Positions 32,198 to 43,400 of a DNA stretch of 64,000 nucleotides are shown here, piece by piece. Numbering within the stretch: position 1 is the first letter of the stretch; each line of letters begins with the position of its first letter. The notes under the pieces were generated by a model, which saw only the letters and a program-made list of their open reading frames with translations, was not told the origin of the DNA and searched no databases. The stretch comes from Acanthamoeba sp. SK_2022b (taxonomy: Eukaryota > Discosea > Longamoebia > Acanthamoebidae), in contig JANDJZ010000208.1 of the NCBI GenBank assembly GCA_027943245.1, forward strand, positions 16,719 through 80,718, written 5' to 3'. The translations under genes were made by a program, and so were the position numbers.

Positions 32198-33862
32198 TCA
32201 CAGCAGCGTGTTCGTGGGCCAACCCTTCTTCCTCAGCAATTGCTTGCCTTCTATGGTCGGCAGCCTCCCTGGCCTTCCTCTCCCGTTCTCTGGCTCGGGC
32301 TGCCATCCGGTTGGCCCTGGATTCTTCAGCTTCCTGCCACTGTCATCCTGTTCATGAGCGTTTGTATTAGTTAGGCAGGGTTGGTTGTCTAGTACCTTCT
32401 TTATCTGATCAGCTGAGGCTGGCTGGATGAATTGGATGGGTGGGAGGCCTGACAGGAGTGGAGCTGGTGAGGTAGCATTGAGTTTATCCTGGTTCTCCTC
32501 TGAGCTCACCGTGATCCACACATAGTTGAGGTAGACTCCCTTTTTTTTAACAAATTCTACATCCTTGACCTCCACGCCTGAGTAGTGGTGGATGAGGTCT
32601 TGGAGTTCCTTTGGTTTTACCTGTATCAGGACCCCCTTGGCGTTGACCACAAAGCGGGGTTCATTTAGGTCTAGCCAGCTCATGAGGAAGTATTCCTCAT
32701 AGTTGACTTGTATTCCTCCTATCATCAGTAGGGAGGTCACCAGGGCTGGTGTAGCAGTGGTGAGGCGCCAGGTTGGGGTATGGGCGTGGTCTATTCTTTT
32801 GATTTGAATGTCTCTTGCCACAATTGGCAGGTCCGAGGCTTCCTTGATCCTGTCAATGAGGCCTTCCAGAGTGACAGCATGAGGTATGTCTGGGTTACCT
32901 GCCCATAGAGCCACTAAGGCACTTACTGGTTCTCCATTGAGTAGAAACGTGACTTGTTGAACCTGCCTGGGAGTCCTTCCTCTGCCCAGAAGTCAGCAGT
33001 GGCTTGGCGTTCTCCCTCAATGGCTTCATCAGTAGTAGAATTCATCATAATAGACAGCTCCTTTCTGTCTTGATTGTAGGAGGCCAACCTGACGGCGTAG
33101 TTGATGAGCTTGGTCTCTTGAATAACTCTTAGGATCTCTTTGTACTGGTTGGCTTCCACCTCTTCCCAGTACAAGGTGTGTAGTTTGGTTGTTTCATTGA
33201 TTTCCTTAGCTCCTTGCCAGGTGGGTGTGGACTCATCCTCTGCCTCAAAGCTGCCTGGCGACCTATCAGTTCATGGGCGCTTGGTGAAGCGGCTGGGGGA
33301 TGTGGGTTGTGCCTCCATTTCTGGTTGGGTGAGGCTCGGGTTGGGGGATTATTGGGGGTGAGGCGGTTGGGAGGGCATGGTGTTTGTTGGTTGGAGCTCT
33401 GTTCGGGGACAGGTCTCTTTTTTTTTGGTTTTTATTCCATTTTTCCTTACTCCATGTGAAATTGTTCCTTTTTTGGTTTGGGTGGTACTGTTTGTTGGTT
33501 TGGTATGATACAGTCCTCTTCTCAGCTGGAGGGGGTTTGTTTTCCTCCAGGTGTGGGGGCGGCCCTTTGCCTCTCTGTGGTCTGAGGGGCAAGGCACCAT
33601 GGGCGGGGTTTGTTGTATTGTGTGTAGCTAGCTTGGGTTCATGTGGGTTGGAGGGGAGGGGTTCAGTTTGATTCGTCTTTTTGTGCTCGTTGGTCTTTTG
33701 TAGGCGCCATTCCGCTGCCTGGTGGTGTTTTGAGGGCCTCCAGGTCGACCCTGCGCTGTTATGGCTAGCGTGGCCTTTTTTATTTGTACAAGTAGTTACA
33801 GTTTCATCTGCAGCCATGCCCTCTCCCGGTTCCATTTTTCGTCCCATAAGAAACAAGTTCAT
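32198..33862 (-). pseudogene. LINE ORF1-like region, frameshifted
   Basis: Three frames cover a putative ORF1: 33862-33266 (Lys/Asn/Pro/Gln-rich, basic; the likely ATG is at 33844), 33174-32923 and 32914-32198. The last has an RRM-like alternation (ARDIQIKRIDHAHTPTWRL, VNYEEYFLMSWLD, GVLIQVKPKELQD, YLNYVWITVSSEE) followed by a charged tail. This is consistent with a nucleic-acid-binding ORF1 product. Frame breaks occur near 33200 and 32920. No CCHC knuckles were seen. Assignment to ORF1 rests on position and composition. Confidence 0.6.
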
Positions 33863-33864
33863 TA

Positions 33865-33982
33865 GACTTGGGGGAAATTATTATCCCTGCCTTTTTCCTG
33901 AAGTTTCCAGGCTGAAATTTCATAGAAGAAAGCTGAACAACTAATCTTAGAGCTTATGTTTGTAGACAAAGCTTTTGGTGCG
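33865..33982 (+). repeat. Left inverted-repeat arm
   Basis: 118 bases, the reverse complement of 37257-37374 with about ten differences. The outer end abuts the 5' end of the LINE, so the LINE may have inserted at, or been truncated by, this terminus. Confidence 0.85.
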
Positions 33983-35879
33983 AGAAGCAAGATCTCAAGA
34001 TGAACTCACCAAGGCTGTGGAAGAAATGGAAAAACCGATGTGCAATGGCACAAGGAAGCAATTGTCACTCAGATTGAGCCAAAAGTGGAGTTGAGAAAAC
34101 AGCAACAGTGAGGGCAAAGTGGAAGAGGAGGAAGATGAAGAGAGCCCAAACCAAGTGCATCTGAAGCATTGCCCAAGGTGAAAAGGCTGAGGAAGAAGAA
34201 GGAGATCATCATTGATGATGAAGATCCTGTTGAGATGCAACACTTGATGGCCCATCCTGCTCCTGAGGTTGAACCATTCAACCAGGGCAAGAACTCTCCT
34301 CAGCCAAGCTGCTGAAGATGAGCAACATTCAACTGGGTACACCTCCATTCTGATTTAGTATCATATACAAGCGTAATATGCTCATAATTTGTACATATTG
34401 TTTAAGAATTACCTAGTGGTGGATGAGTTTCATGTGCTTCTTTTGTGTTGACAAAATCCGATGTGCATCAGTTCTTTTGTGTCAACACAATCATTGGAAT
34501 ATTATGTGTTGACACAGTCCAATGTGCATTGGTTCTGTTTTGACCCCACTAACATGTATTTTTGTTTCTCTGCAGACTTGGCTATCAGAGAAATCTCCAA
34601 CTTCCAACAACACACAATGATCTTGACCTCAGTGATCAATATGTAACTTACAGCTGCATTGACCCTGTGGAACTGCACTCCTGTTGGCTGGTCCATGGTG
34701 ACTGAGGCCCTCTTCACAAATCATCCCTACTCTGCCCACCTTTCCACACTCTACGACCTTGAGGCCAAGGAGAGCTCTGAAGCCCACATTGATGCTGAGG
34801 AAGCTGTCTCTACAGCAGCATCCCAAGCTTTGGAAAAGTGAACTCCTTCTGAATCAACCAACGACATGTCAGCTCAATGTAAGCAGAGTAGCACTTGACT
34901 GCACTTGCATCTCTGGTATTGTATTCTGCTTTCTGCTCATGTTTCTTTTTAAATTCTCAATTTTTTTTTCTCTGTCTGTTCAGACTGCTCCTTCTCCGCG
35001 TAGCCAGGCTCGTCCTCATGGCAAAGGTCTTGCTGATGAACCTGACACAACACCTTCTACTCCCAAGTCAAGGTACTATTCCTTGTTGATTTCATCTCGT
35101 TCTCTCTGCTGATACCTCAGGAAGCAGCACTACAACTCCACAAAGCAAGGGCAAGTCTCCCAACACGCAGAAAATCAAGGCTGATGCTGACAGAATTCAA
35201 AAGTTCCTCCCATCCTTGTCCAAATATCTTGAATGCTTGGTCTGCTCATGTACCCATCGTCACAAGATTTCAGTACGCCTCCCTCCACACCAATGCAGTT
35301 TATGTTGACATTTATTCCACACTGATGTGCATGGGTTTTGTTGACATTATGTTGACTTCCAATGCGCATCAGTTTTTTTTGGTATGACTAAGACATTTTT
35401 CTCTTTGGTGTCTGTCTATCTTCATGACTGCAGCATTTACTCTGGTGATGTCAACCTCATTATACTTCTTCTCAACTCAACCAGAGCTACAGCGTAGGAT
35501 TCTACATTACCTCCTCACCTGAGCATCTTGCCTGCGCCATCACCAATCTCACCAACAACTCCACCACTCTAATTCTCTTTCGTGTTCTGCACTTCAACAT
35601 CTAGTCCTCACATCATTGGATTCTCTGTTGTCATCTTCTCACTCCTCAGATCTCAAGGCAATGTGGAACCCAGAGCCTTCCATCCACATTCTAGCACCTC
35701 ACTGCTATCTTCACCACATCCCCATTGCTCCCATGAAAAGGGAAGTCTCCTGCAACGCTCCTTCCTTTCTCACTGGCCAGGGCAACAATCACATTCCTCT
35801 ACCTCTTCCTCTTTACAGCTTTCTTCTTTCCAGCATCTCCTTCCCTAATCCTGTACCCTTCTTCACCACACCTCAAGCT

Positions 35880-37172
35880 CATGAGGCATCCCACACCTTC
35901 TTCCTCTCTCTTGTTCCTGCACACTACCATCGCTTTGTTCCCCTCTCCTCTTCCATCATCTCGCCCACCAACATCCCTGTTTTGAGCAACTGGCTTCTTG
36001 GCTTTTTGCTCAAGAACTTGGATGATGGTGAGATGACCCATCTTCCTTCCAGCCAACCACCATGGCTTCTCTCTCAATAGCCCACACACAGCCCTGCTGC
36101 CATCATCATCTTCTTCCTCATCCTCCTTATCTTTCAAGCCTAGAAAATCTCTTGGCTGATAAGCCAGCTTCATCTTTGCTTTTTCAATAATTTTTTTTTA
36201 AATTGAACATTCTAGTTTGCACTTTGCATTGAATTACTGCAAAAAAAAAAATGCCATCACTCTGCTCAGTTTCCTTTGTTTTTCTGTTGCTAACTTGTAA
36301 TTTTTAGGTTTTGTGCATAAAATTTCTAAAATCCTGATGTCAGCAGAAGCCTTAGAAAGGCCAGACATTACCCTTCATTCTGCACACAAACCCCTGAAAA
36401 AGTGAAAAGAGTCATTGATACTTTTCTATGAACACTGTGTTGGTGAAGTGACTGACTTGAACAGCCAATCACTTCTGGACACTTGGAGAGCTCATTGTCG
36501 CTGATAGGATACTCAACCTTGTACTGGGCCACCAGGACAAATGGACAGTAGAATTTGGCACCTCATTTCATCACCCAAAGCCATGATGAAACGGATCACA
36601 GCAGTTACAGTCAACCTTGGGATCTTCTTGTAGCTTCTTCGGTAAAGTGAGCAACGGTGATGCTCATGGTGGTGTTGGCTGGCCGTGGGGTGATAAAGTA
36701 TGGGAGTGGGAGCATCATCTTGCTTTTTATTGTACCCCAAAAAATACAGTGATTTTCATTTGTACCTGGGCCTCAATGTGCAAGGAATCACAATACCTTC
36801 ACAACAGCCTCAAACTACCTGGCCCTTGCACATACCTTCCTGGACATGTCGAACCTGTCCACATCTTGTACAATGTGGCTCCCACCCCTGCCCTCAACCA
36901 TGCCATTCTTCCTCTTCCCCACCATCAACCATAGTGCCACCATAGTAGCCTCACCAACTGGCTTCTTGGCTTTTTAGTAAAGAGCCTGGATGACAGTGAA
37001 TTGCTCAACATCACTGCCTCCTTCTCCACTCTACTGCAGCGTCCTGGCTATGCACCTTCACAGCACTCACAGCCTCAAGCTCCCCACTCTTCCTCTTCTT
37101 CCAGCACATCCAACAGGTCTTGCAAGTCCTTGGGCTAATTGCCTGCTATTCTGTAACTTTCAATAAACTGGT
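35880..37172 (+). repeat. Two diverged copies of the dispersed element 3' end
   Basis: About 36770-37172 closely matches 1290-1625 and the reverse complement of 71-470, through CTTGCAAGTCCTTGGGCTAA to CTTTCAATAAACTGG. About 35880-36190 is a more diverged copy that keeps the coding pattern ISPTN--LSNWLLGFL-K-LDD-. The shared peptide across copies is LLGFLV-SLDD-DML-ITAS, which suggests the last coding block of one mobile-element protein with an AATAAA signal soon after it. Confidence 0.65.
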
Positions 37173-37256
37173 GAATTATTAGACTTGGGGGAAATCAGTA
37201 AGAAAACTAGACTGGTTGAAAAAAGGCTTAATATAAATCAAATACCTGTCACATAT

Positions 37257-37374
37257 TCGCACCAAAAGCTTTGTCTACAAACATACGCTCTAAGATTAGT
37301 TTTTCAGCTTTCTTCTATGAAATTTCAGCCCGGAAACTACAGAAAAAGGCAGGGATAATGATTTCCCCCAAGTC
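37257..37374 (-). repeat. Right inverted-repeat arm
   Basis: 118 bases, the reverse complement of 33865-33982. It ends with TTTCCCCCAAGTC, then enters unrelated sequence (CATATTGGGCC). No direct duplication matching the left flank is visible. Confidence 0.85.
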
Positions 37375-37385
37375 CATATTGGGCC

Positions 37386-40230
37386 AAGTGCGTTGGATGA
37401 GATTTCCCTCATTGTCCAATGCACATCAGTCGAGATTTCACAGTAACAGAATACATTCTGACCATGTCTCTTGATGTAGCCGTTCCTAGCCATTGGTAGC
37501 TAACCATTTGTATTGGTGGAGGTTGTGCTTGTGTGAGCACAATCAATGGCCAATCACTTTCAACACATGTCCATTATTCTTGTAACCGTTGAGCTTAAAA
37601 ATCGTTCTTTACACCCTATGTCATTCACTCATCAACAACTCCTTTGCAATGGACCTCCTAGCAATTGATCTTGTTGAACCTATATTCTCACAGTCCCTAA
37701 CCACCCCCACACATTCACCACAGCCTTGCCGTTACAGAAGCCCTGAACAATGATGCCCAAAGAAGAGCAAGTATATCACCAGCCACACTTGGCTGCAAAG
37801 AGCACGATCTTACATGTGTTGTTCAAATTGTTGCATCTCCCTACTAACATATTTGGATACTGAGGATTGCTCAGCTATGTATGCAGATCTCAATGAGTCA
37901 CAGAGAACAACTTCCATTGTGCAAACAATGTCTGCCTGTTGCATAAAGCGCCTTCCAGCCGCATTCAGGTTATGTGTCAAAGGAGAAATCATCTGTATTG
38001 CTGCATTTCTCAAGGTATACTTCTTCACTCTTGTATAATCCTGCACTGTGACGTTTGGACCTTTTCTTACAAGTACTTCTCACCAGGTGCATGGTTTTAG
38101 CAGGACCAAGTGGCTTTTAGCCAAACGAATTTTTGAACAGGGTGGACGATTTCCAGTTCACAATTTGAGTGGCACTGTTAGGAGCAGTCCTTCTTCCCTC
38201 AACACTCACCTTTGGCTAACTTCTTTTTTTGAGATTGTTGGTGACAGGCTTCCTGATGGTGACATCCATCTCCCCATTGCCTTGACATGGCGCCAAGTCC
38301 ACTCCTTATGCTCATCCTCTCATTCTGCTTCTGTCCCTCTCCTTTCCTACTCCTCTATGCTCCAACATGCCCTGTATTGATTTTGCTCAACAGAGATTAT
38401 GGGCCCACTCCCCAGCTGCTGCTTCATCAACAACACCAGATGCACCTCAAGCTGTCAGTGGCTGAACGAACTGCCTACAAGATACAATGTGAGCAGGCTA
38501 GAACCGTCCCAGTACCTATATGAGCCTCATCATTGACTATTCCAACCCCATTTCCTTACCATCTCACATGCCTGTTCCCAAGACCTGGATGCATTATGGA
38601 AACAGATTTACTTACTCTTTTGGTGGTCTCATTGACCACTACCAGGGCAAGCATCTCTTTCTTCACCCCCAGCCTTTTTGGCCCAAGGCCTCTCTTTTCT
38701 GTCAGCCAGATCAAGCTCAAGTCTGCTTCAATGCATACACCATCGTACATGCTTCCTGCCTTTTGCCCAACAGAACAATAGGTATGTGTAGACCAAGGCA
38801 CATCGGATTTTGTCGACAAATAAAAACCGGTTCATTGGTTTTTTTCGTTTCTAATTTTTCCCTTTATCAGGCAACTGCCGACCCTGTTGAAGAACGTGTA
38901 CTCCACCAAAGGAGCTGCTCCCAACTTGCACAACATTGACACCATGTGGAATTGGAAGAGCTGGCTCAGCTCCCACCACAATGGTCTTGAGGACACTTGG
39001 TCCCTCATGTCTTCCATTTTTAGAGAGATTCTGCCATGAACTCTGTTCTCTGCAATAAGCCTTACCATACAGAAGGTGAATGGTCCTCTCCCATCAAGCT
39101 CCTCAGATCCATACCTCAAGGTACTATATCTGGCATTTCATCTTATTGTGGCTGCACAACAAGTGATATCTTACACTTGTTCTCTGAATTTGTGCAGGCA
39201 CTCCTTTCAAAATCCAACCTGCTCCACTGCCTGTTGAGATTATTCAGGATCTTAATGACAACTGTCATGAACCCTTGTTCACTGCTCCAGAGCTTGCTGA
39301 ATGGGCTGATCTGTTTGAAGACCATCAGGCATCCTTGGCTCACACCACCCCTGTCTGTGATACTGCCATTTTTGATGGACTCTCACCTCATCCTGATGTT
39401 CCCACTCCTCAAGATAGTTCCCTGACCAGATTGCAGACACATGTTCATCTTCAACAGAGTAGGACAGCTCCAAGGGTAAGGAACTTCAACTTTGCTCCTG
39501 GCCTCTGGATTGCTGTTCAACTGGATGAGGATGAGACAACTGATGACTTCTGGATAGCCAAGATCATCTCTGTTCAATGGAGATGATTGCTAGTGCACTG
39601 GTGGATCTCCACCAATGGTCTGAAGGGACTGTTCCCCATGGTTCAGGTGGTTTTGCATTTAATGAGAGGATGGGTGTCTCTCTGGAAACACTGTATGAAA
39701 TATTCAGGCACCTTTGAACCATACATAAAAAAGGCTTTCTCTTCTGTACAATTCAGTCAAGCACACTTTTAACACCATGTACAGTGAATTTTGGGTTCAA
39801 GCAAAAGAGTCAATGATACTTTTCTCCAAACACTGCGTTCACCACCATGTCCAGGTCCTCCACCACATCCACAAAAAATGGGGAAACTCCAAGTACCCTT
39901 TGGCACACTCAGTGGCTGGAAACACACAGCCCACAACCTCAACCTCCAACGTTTGCCTTCAAGGCAACCACTCTCCCAAGGTCTACCACAGTGACATCCT
40001 CAAGATGCAACGTCAATTCATTGAGGAGGAGTTTTGGCGTCAAATTCGTGACGATTGTTGCTTGGCACAGAGGCGCCAGTGACTGGGGAGGGCTCAGCAA
40101 CACCATCAAATTTGTGAGTACAACTGTATCCAAGCACAATCGCAACTGGCAACATTGGTGGACAGCCTCCCCATCCACAATGAATCATTGTGGAAATTTA
40201 CAGGCATTTAAATAGTTGATTCAATATCAT
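37386..40230 (+). pseudogene. Degenerate, probably intron-containing ORF of an unclassified transposable element
   Basis: Coding-like blocks on the plus strand are linked by plausible short introns. They are: 37814-38012 (CSAMYADLNESQRTTSIVQT...), 38092-38270 (FSRTKWLLAKRIFEQGGRFP ... DGDIHLPIALTWRQVHSL), 38520-38760, 38870-39115 (ending YHTEGEWSSPIKLLRSIP) and 39199-39475. A further block at 39478-39770 reads FWIAKIISV and LLVHWW. Stops and frame breaks are present. The order of a helical domain with HLP--LTWRQVH, a central globular part and the YHTE block recalls transposase-like proteins of eukaryotic DNA elements. I cannot name the superfamily, and no DDE triad could be assigned. Remnants of the same YHTE block occur near 763-835. 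Confidence 0.5.
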
Positions 40231-40406
40231 TGTGGCTGACAAATCAATATATATATCATTGCCAACCTGGAAAAATGGGGAAAAATGGGGACTGTGTATG
40301 TGTATGCATTTGGATGGTAACATCAAAATGTGTTGGGTAAAATTGGTAACAGAAAAACTCGCAATAATGTACGCTCTGGAAAACAGGAGATCGCGACAGC
40401 GCATGC

Positions 40407-43400
40407 CTAGGCATCTTCCCAGTTGTGCCGGTTGAGCGCGTAGACCTGTTCTGGAGTGGTGGTGGAATGCTTGAACAGCTGGTTGTGCTGGATGGCCATC
40501 TGGGTGCGGAGAACCGACGAGGCCCGGCGAGGTTTCACCGGCTTGAGCGCAAGCCGGCGTTTCCACACCAAGAGGCCAACCAGCGCGCCGATGGCGATGA
40601 ACGCCAGAAGCGCCACGGGCACGCCCACCGCCACAGCAAGGATCATCGACGACGCGACGCCTCCGCCAGCGCTGTCAACAGACGAAGTGGCGGTCGAAGC
40701 GAGGTAGACGAACGGGTCGTAGTGCAGCGAGCCCGTGAAATAGGGGAAGGTCAAGGTCAAGATGACGCTGCGGTTGTTGGCTGGGTCGACCACAGCCGAA
40801 ACCGCGATCGAGCGCACGTCGGAACTGGCGCCAAACTCGGCCACGTGGAAGGTGCTGAACTGGACGACGGCGTCGTCTCCGGCAATGTCAAGGCTCCACA
40901 AGGTCGTGTCACCGTTGGTCCACGAGTGGACGCTGCGTACTGGCCCAGCCGCGGTCAGCGCGTAGGTAGCCTCGAACGAGCCTGACGTCGATGTCGACGG
41001 CCAGCGGTCGAGCCGCAACGAGAGCTTGAAGGCGCCGGCCGGCACCGTGTAGGTTGTGCCAGCAAAGGTCACCGAGCGCGAGGCCGTGCCAAAATCATAC
41101 TGCTGCTGCACCAGGGCGGTGGTGCCCGCCAAGGTCGTGTTGTAGCGCACGGTCGTCAGGGCAGGTGAATTGCTGGTGATGGACTCGCGCGTGTGGCTGA
41201 CCACACTCAAAGACGCCAGCGGCAAACCGACGCGGAAGCCAACCAGCTCCAACCGCGCCCAGTGCTCTGTGTTGTAAACGACTCGGGTCTGTCAGACCCG
41301 ACTCAAGTGGAGGCAAGCGAGGCAAGTAAGGGAGAGGAGCGGGAGAAGGGTGTAAGCGCGTACTGGTGGAGTTGAGCCAAGCGACAGGGGTGGAATTGTC
41401 GAAGGTGGCCACCGCATCGGTGAGCGGGACGACTGTGGGGGCGCCAGATGTCGAGGCCGACGGCGATGTAGTAGGGCTCACGGAGGACGACGGCGACAGA
41501 GTTGTTGTTGCTGATGCCGTGGGAGTTAGCGAGGACGAAGCCGAAGGCGTCGGGGTCGCTGAAGTCATGGGACTCGCAGAGGACGACGGCGACCGTGTTG
41601 CTGTCGATGATGTCGAGGACAAGGCTGAGGGCGTGGGTGATGTGGAAATATGCGAGATTGATGGTGATGACGTTGGTGATGCTGATGTCGCGGGGCTGAC
41701 AGAAGAAGACGGCGACGGTGTCGTAGGGCTCACAGAGGGTGACAAAAGTGTTGTTGGTGATGCCGAGGGGCTCCGGGAGGATGAGGCCGAGGGCGTCGAG
41801 GGGGCCGATGATACCGTGGGACTCGCTGAGGAAGACGGTGATGATGTGGGGCTTCGGGAAGATGATGCTGATGGTGTCACTACAACGGAGGACGACGTTG
41901 ACAGTAATGGTGTCGATGATGCACTTGGTGACTGAGAAAGAGTCACGGTGGCCGTTGGTAGCTGAGAGACACTAACCGAGGGTGAGGTCGATAGAGTTGG
42001 CGTCGCGGCGGACGAGGTCGATCGAGTGGGTGTGGCCGATGGCGATGCCAACTGAGTGGGACTGGCTGTTACAGATGCCGCCACAACTGTGGGAGTAGCT
42101 GATGACGTGGGCGTGACTGTGGATGTTATGCTCGCTGATGACGTGGAAGTCGTGCTCGCAGTCGCCGATGGCGTGCCCGACCAGCTGGGAGAGCTCGTTG
42201 GAGACGCGACTGCGGGCGTTACCGACTGTGTGGCCAACGTAACGCTGGCAGTTGGCGACAGGGAGGCAGTGGTCGCTGGCGTGGTTGACTGAGTGGTTGA
42301 CGCCGTGACTGCTGCTGTGGCCGACAGAGTGGCTGATGACGTCGGCGTCACAGTGGGTGTCGTGCTCGCTGTCGCCGATGGCGTGCCCGACCAGCTGGGA
42401 GAGCTCGTTGGAGACGCGACAGAGGGCGTCACCGACTGAGTGGCCAAGAGGGACGGAGTAACGCTGGCAGTTGCCGACACAGAAGCAGTGGTCGCTGGTG
42501 TGGTCGACGCTGTGACTGCTGCTGTGGCCGACAGAGTGGCTGATGACGTGGGCGTCACAGTGGGTGACGTGCTCGCTGTCGCCAATGGCGTGCCCGACCA
42601 GCTGGGAGAGCTCGTTGAAGATGCGATAGAGGGCGTCACCGACTGAGTGGCCAAGAGGGACGGGCTAACGCTGGCAGTTGGCGACAGAGAAGCAGTGGTC
42701 GCTGGTGTGGTTGACTGAGTGGCCGTCGCACTTGGAGAAGTCGATCTGGTCGGCGTTGCCAATGATGACGTCGCCTGAGTGGGAGTGGCGCTTGGCGTGA
42801 CTGACTGGATGGGTGTGGTCGACGCCGTGACTGCTGCTGTGGCCGACAGAGTGGCTGATGACGTGGGCGTCACAGTGGGTGTCGTGCTTGCTGTCGCCGA
42901 TGGCGTGCCCGACCAGCTGGGAGAGCTCGTTGGAGACGCGACAGAGGGCGTCACCGACTGAGTGGCCAAGAGGGACGGAGTAACGCTGGCAGTTGGCGAC
43001 ACAGAAGCAGTGGTCGCTGGTGTGGTTGACTGAGTGGCCGTCGCACTTGGAGAAGTCGATCTGGTCGGCGTTGCAGATGGTGACGTCGCCTGAGTGGGAG
43101 TGGCGCTTGGCGTGACTGACTGGCTGGGTGTGGTCGACGCTGTGACTGCTGCTGTGGCCGACAGGGTGGTTGATGACGTCGGCGTCACAGTGGGTGTCGT
43201 GCTTGCTGTCGCCGATGGCGTGCCCGACCAGCTGGGAGAGCTCGTTGGAGACGCCACAGAGGGCGTCACCGACTGAGTGGCCAACGTAACGCTGGCAGTT
43301 GGCGACATAGAGGCAGTGGTCACTGGTGTGGTTGACGCCGTGACTGCTGCTGTGGCCGACAGAGTGGCTGATGACGTCGGCGTCACAGTGGGTGTCGTGC

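Larger units (their letters stand above)
26600..33864 (-). mobile_element. Non-LTR retrotransposon (LINE), dead, with nested insert
   Basis: Minus-strand element of about 7 kb with LINE order: ORF1-like region (33844-32198), apurinic-type endonuclease (32122-30433), reverse transcriptase (30091-28016), RNase H and a C-terminal Cys/His region (28104-26740). Several frameshifts and a 330-bp insert split ORF2, so this copy cannot code for its enzymes. Retention of RNase H after RT points to an I-like or R1/Tad-like lineage rather than vertebrate L1. No target-site duplication could be fixed because both ends abut other repeats. The 5' end meets the inverted-repeat arm starting at about 33865. 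Confidence 0.85.
33865..37374. mobile_element. 3.5-kb segment bounded by 118-bp inverted repeats
   Basis: The left arm 33865-33982 and right arm 37257-37374 are inverted copies about 90% identical. Both run from GACTTGGGGGAAAT at the outer ends to AAGCTTTTGGTGCGA at the inner ends. A third partial copy of the outer terminus (ATTAGACTTGGGGGAAAT) lies at about 37178-37195. Inside are broken coding-like stretches separated by GT-AG-like gaps (for example plus strand 34659-34841) and the repeated C-terminal element block (about 35880-36190 and 36770-37172). Arms this long suggest a DNA transposon with extended terminal inverted repeats, or two inverted insertions of one short element. No transposase is recognised. 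Confidence 0.6.
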
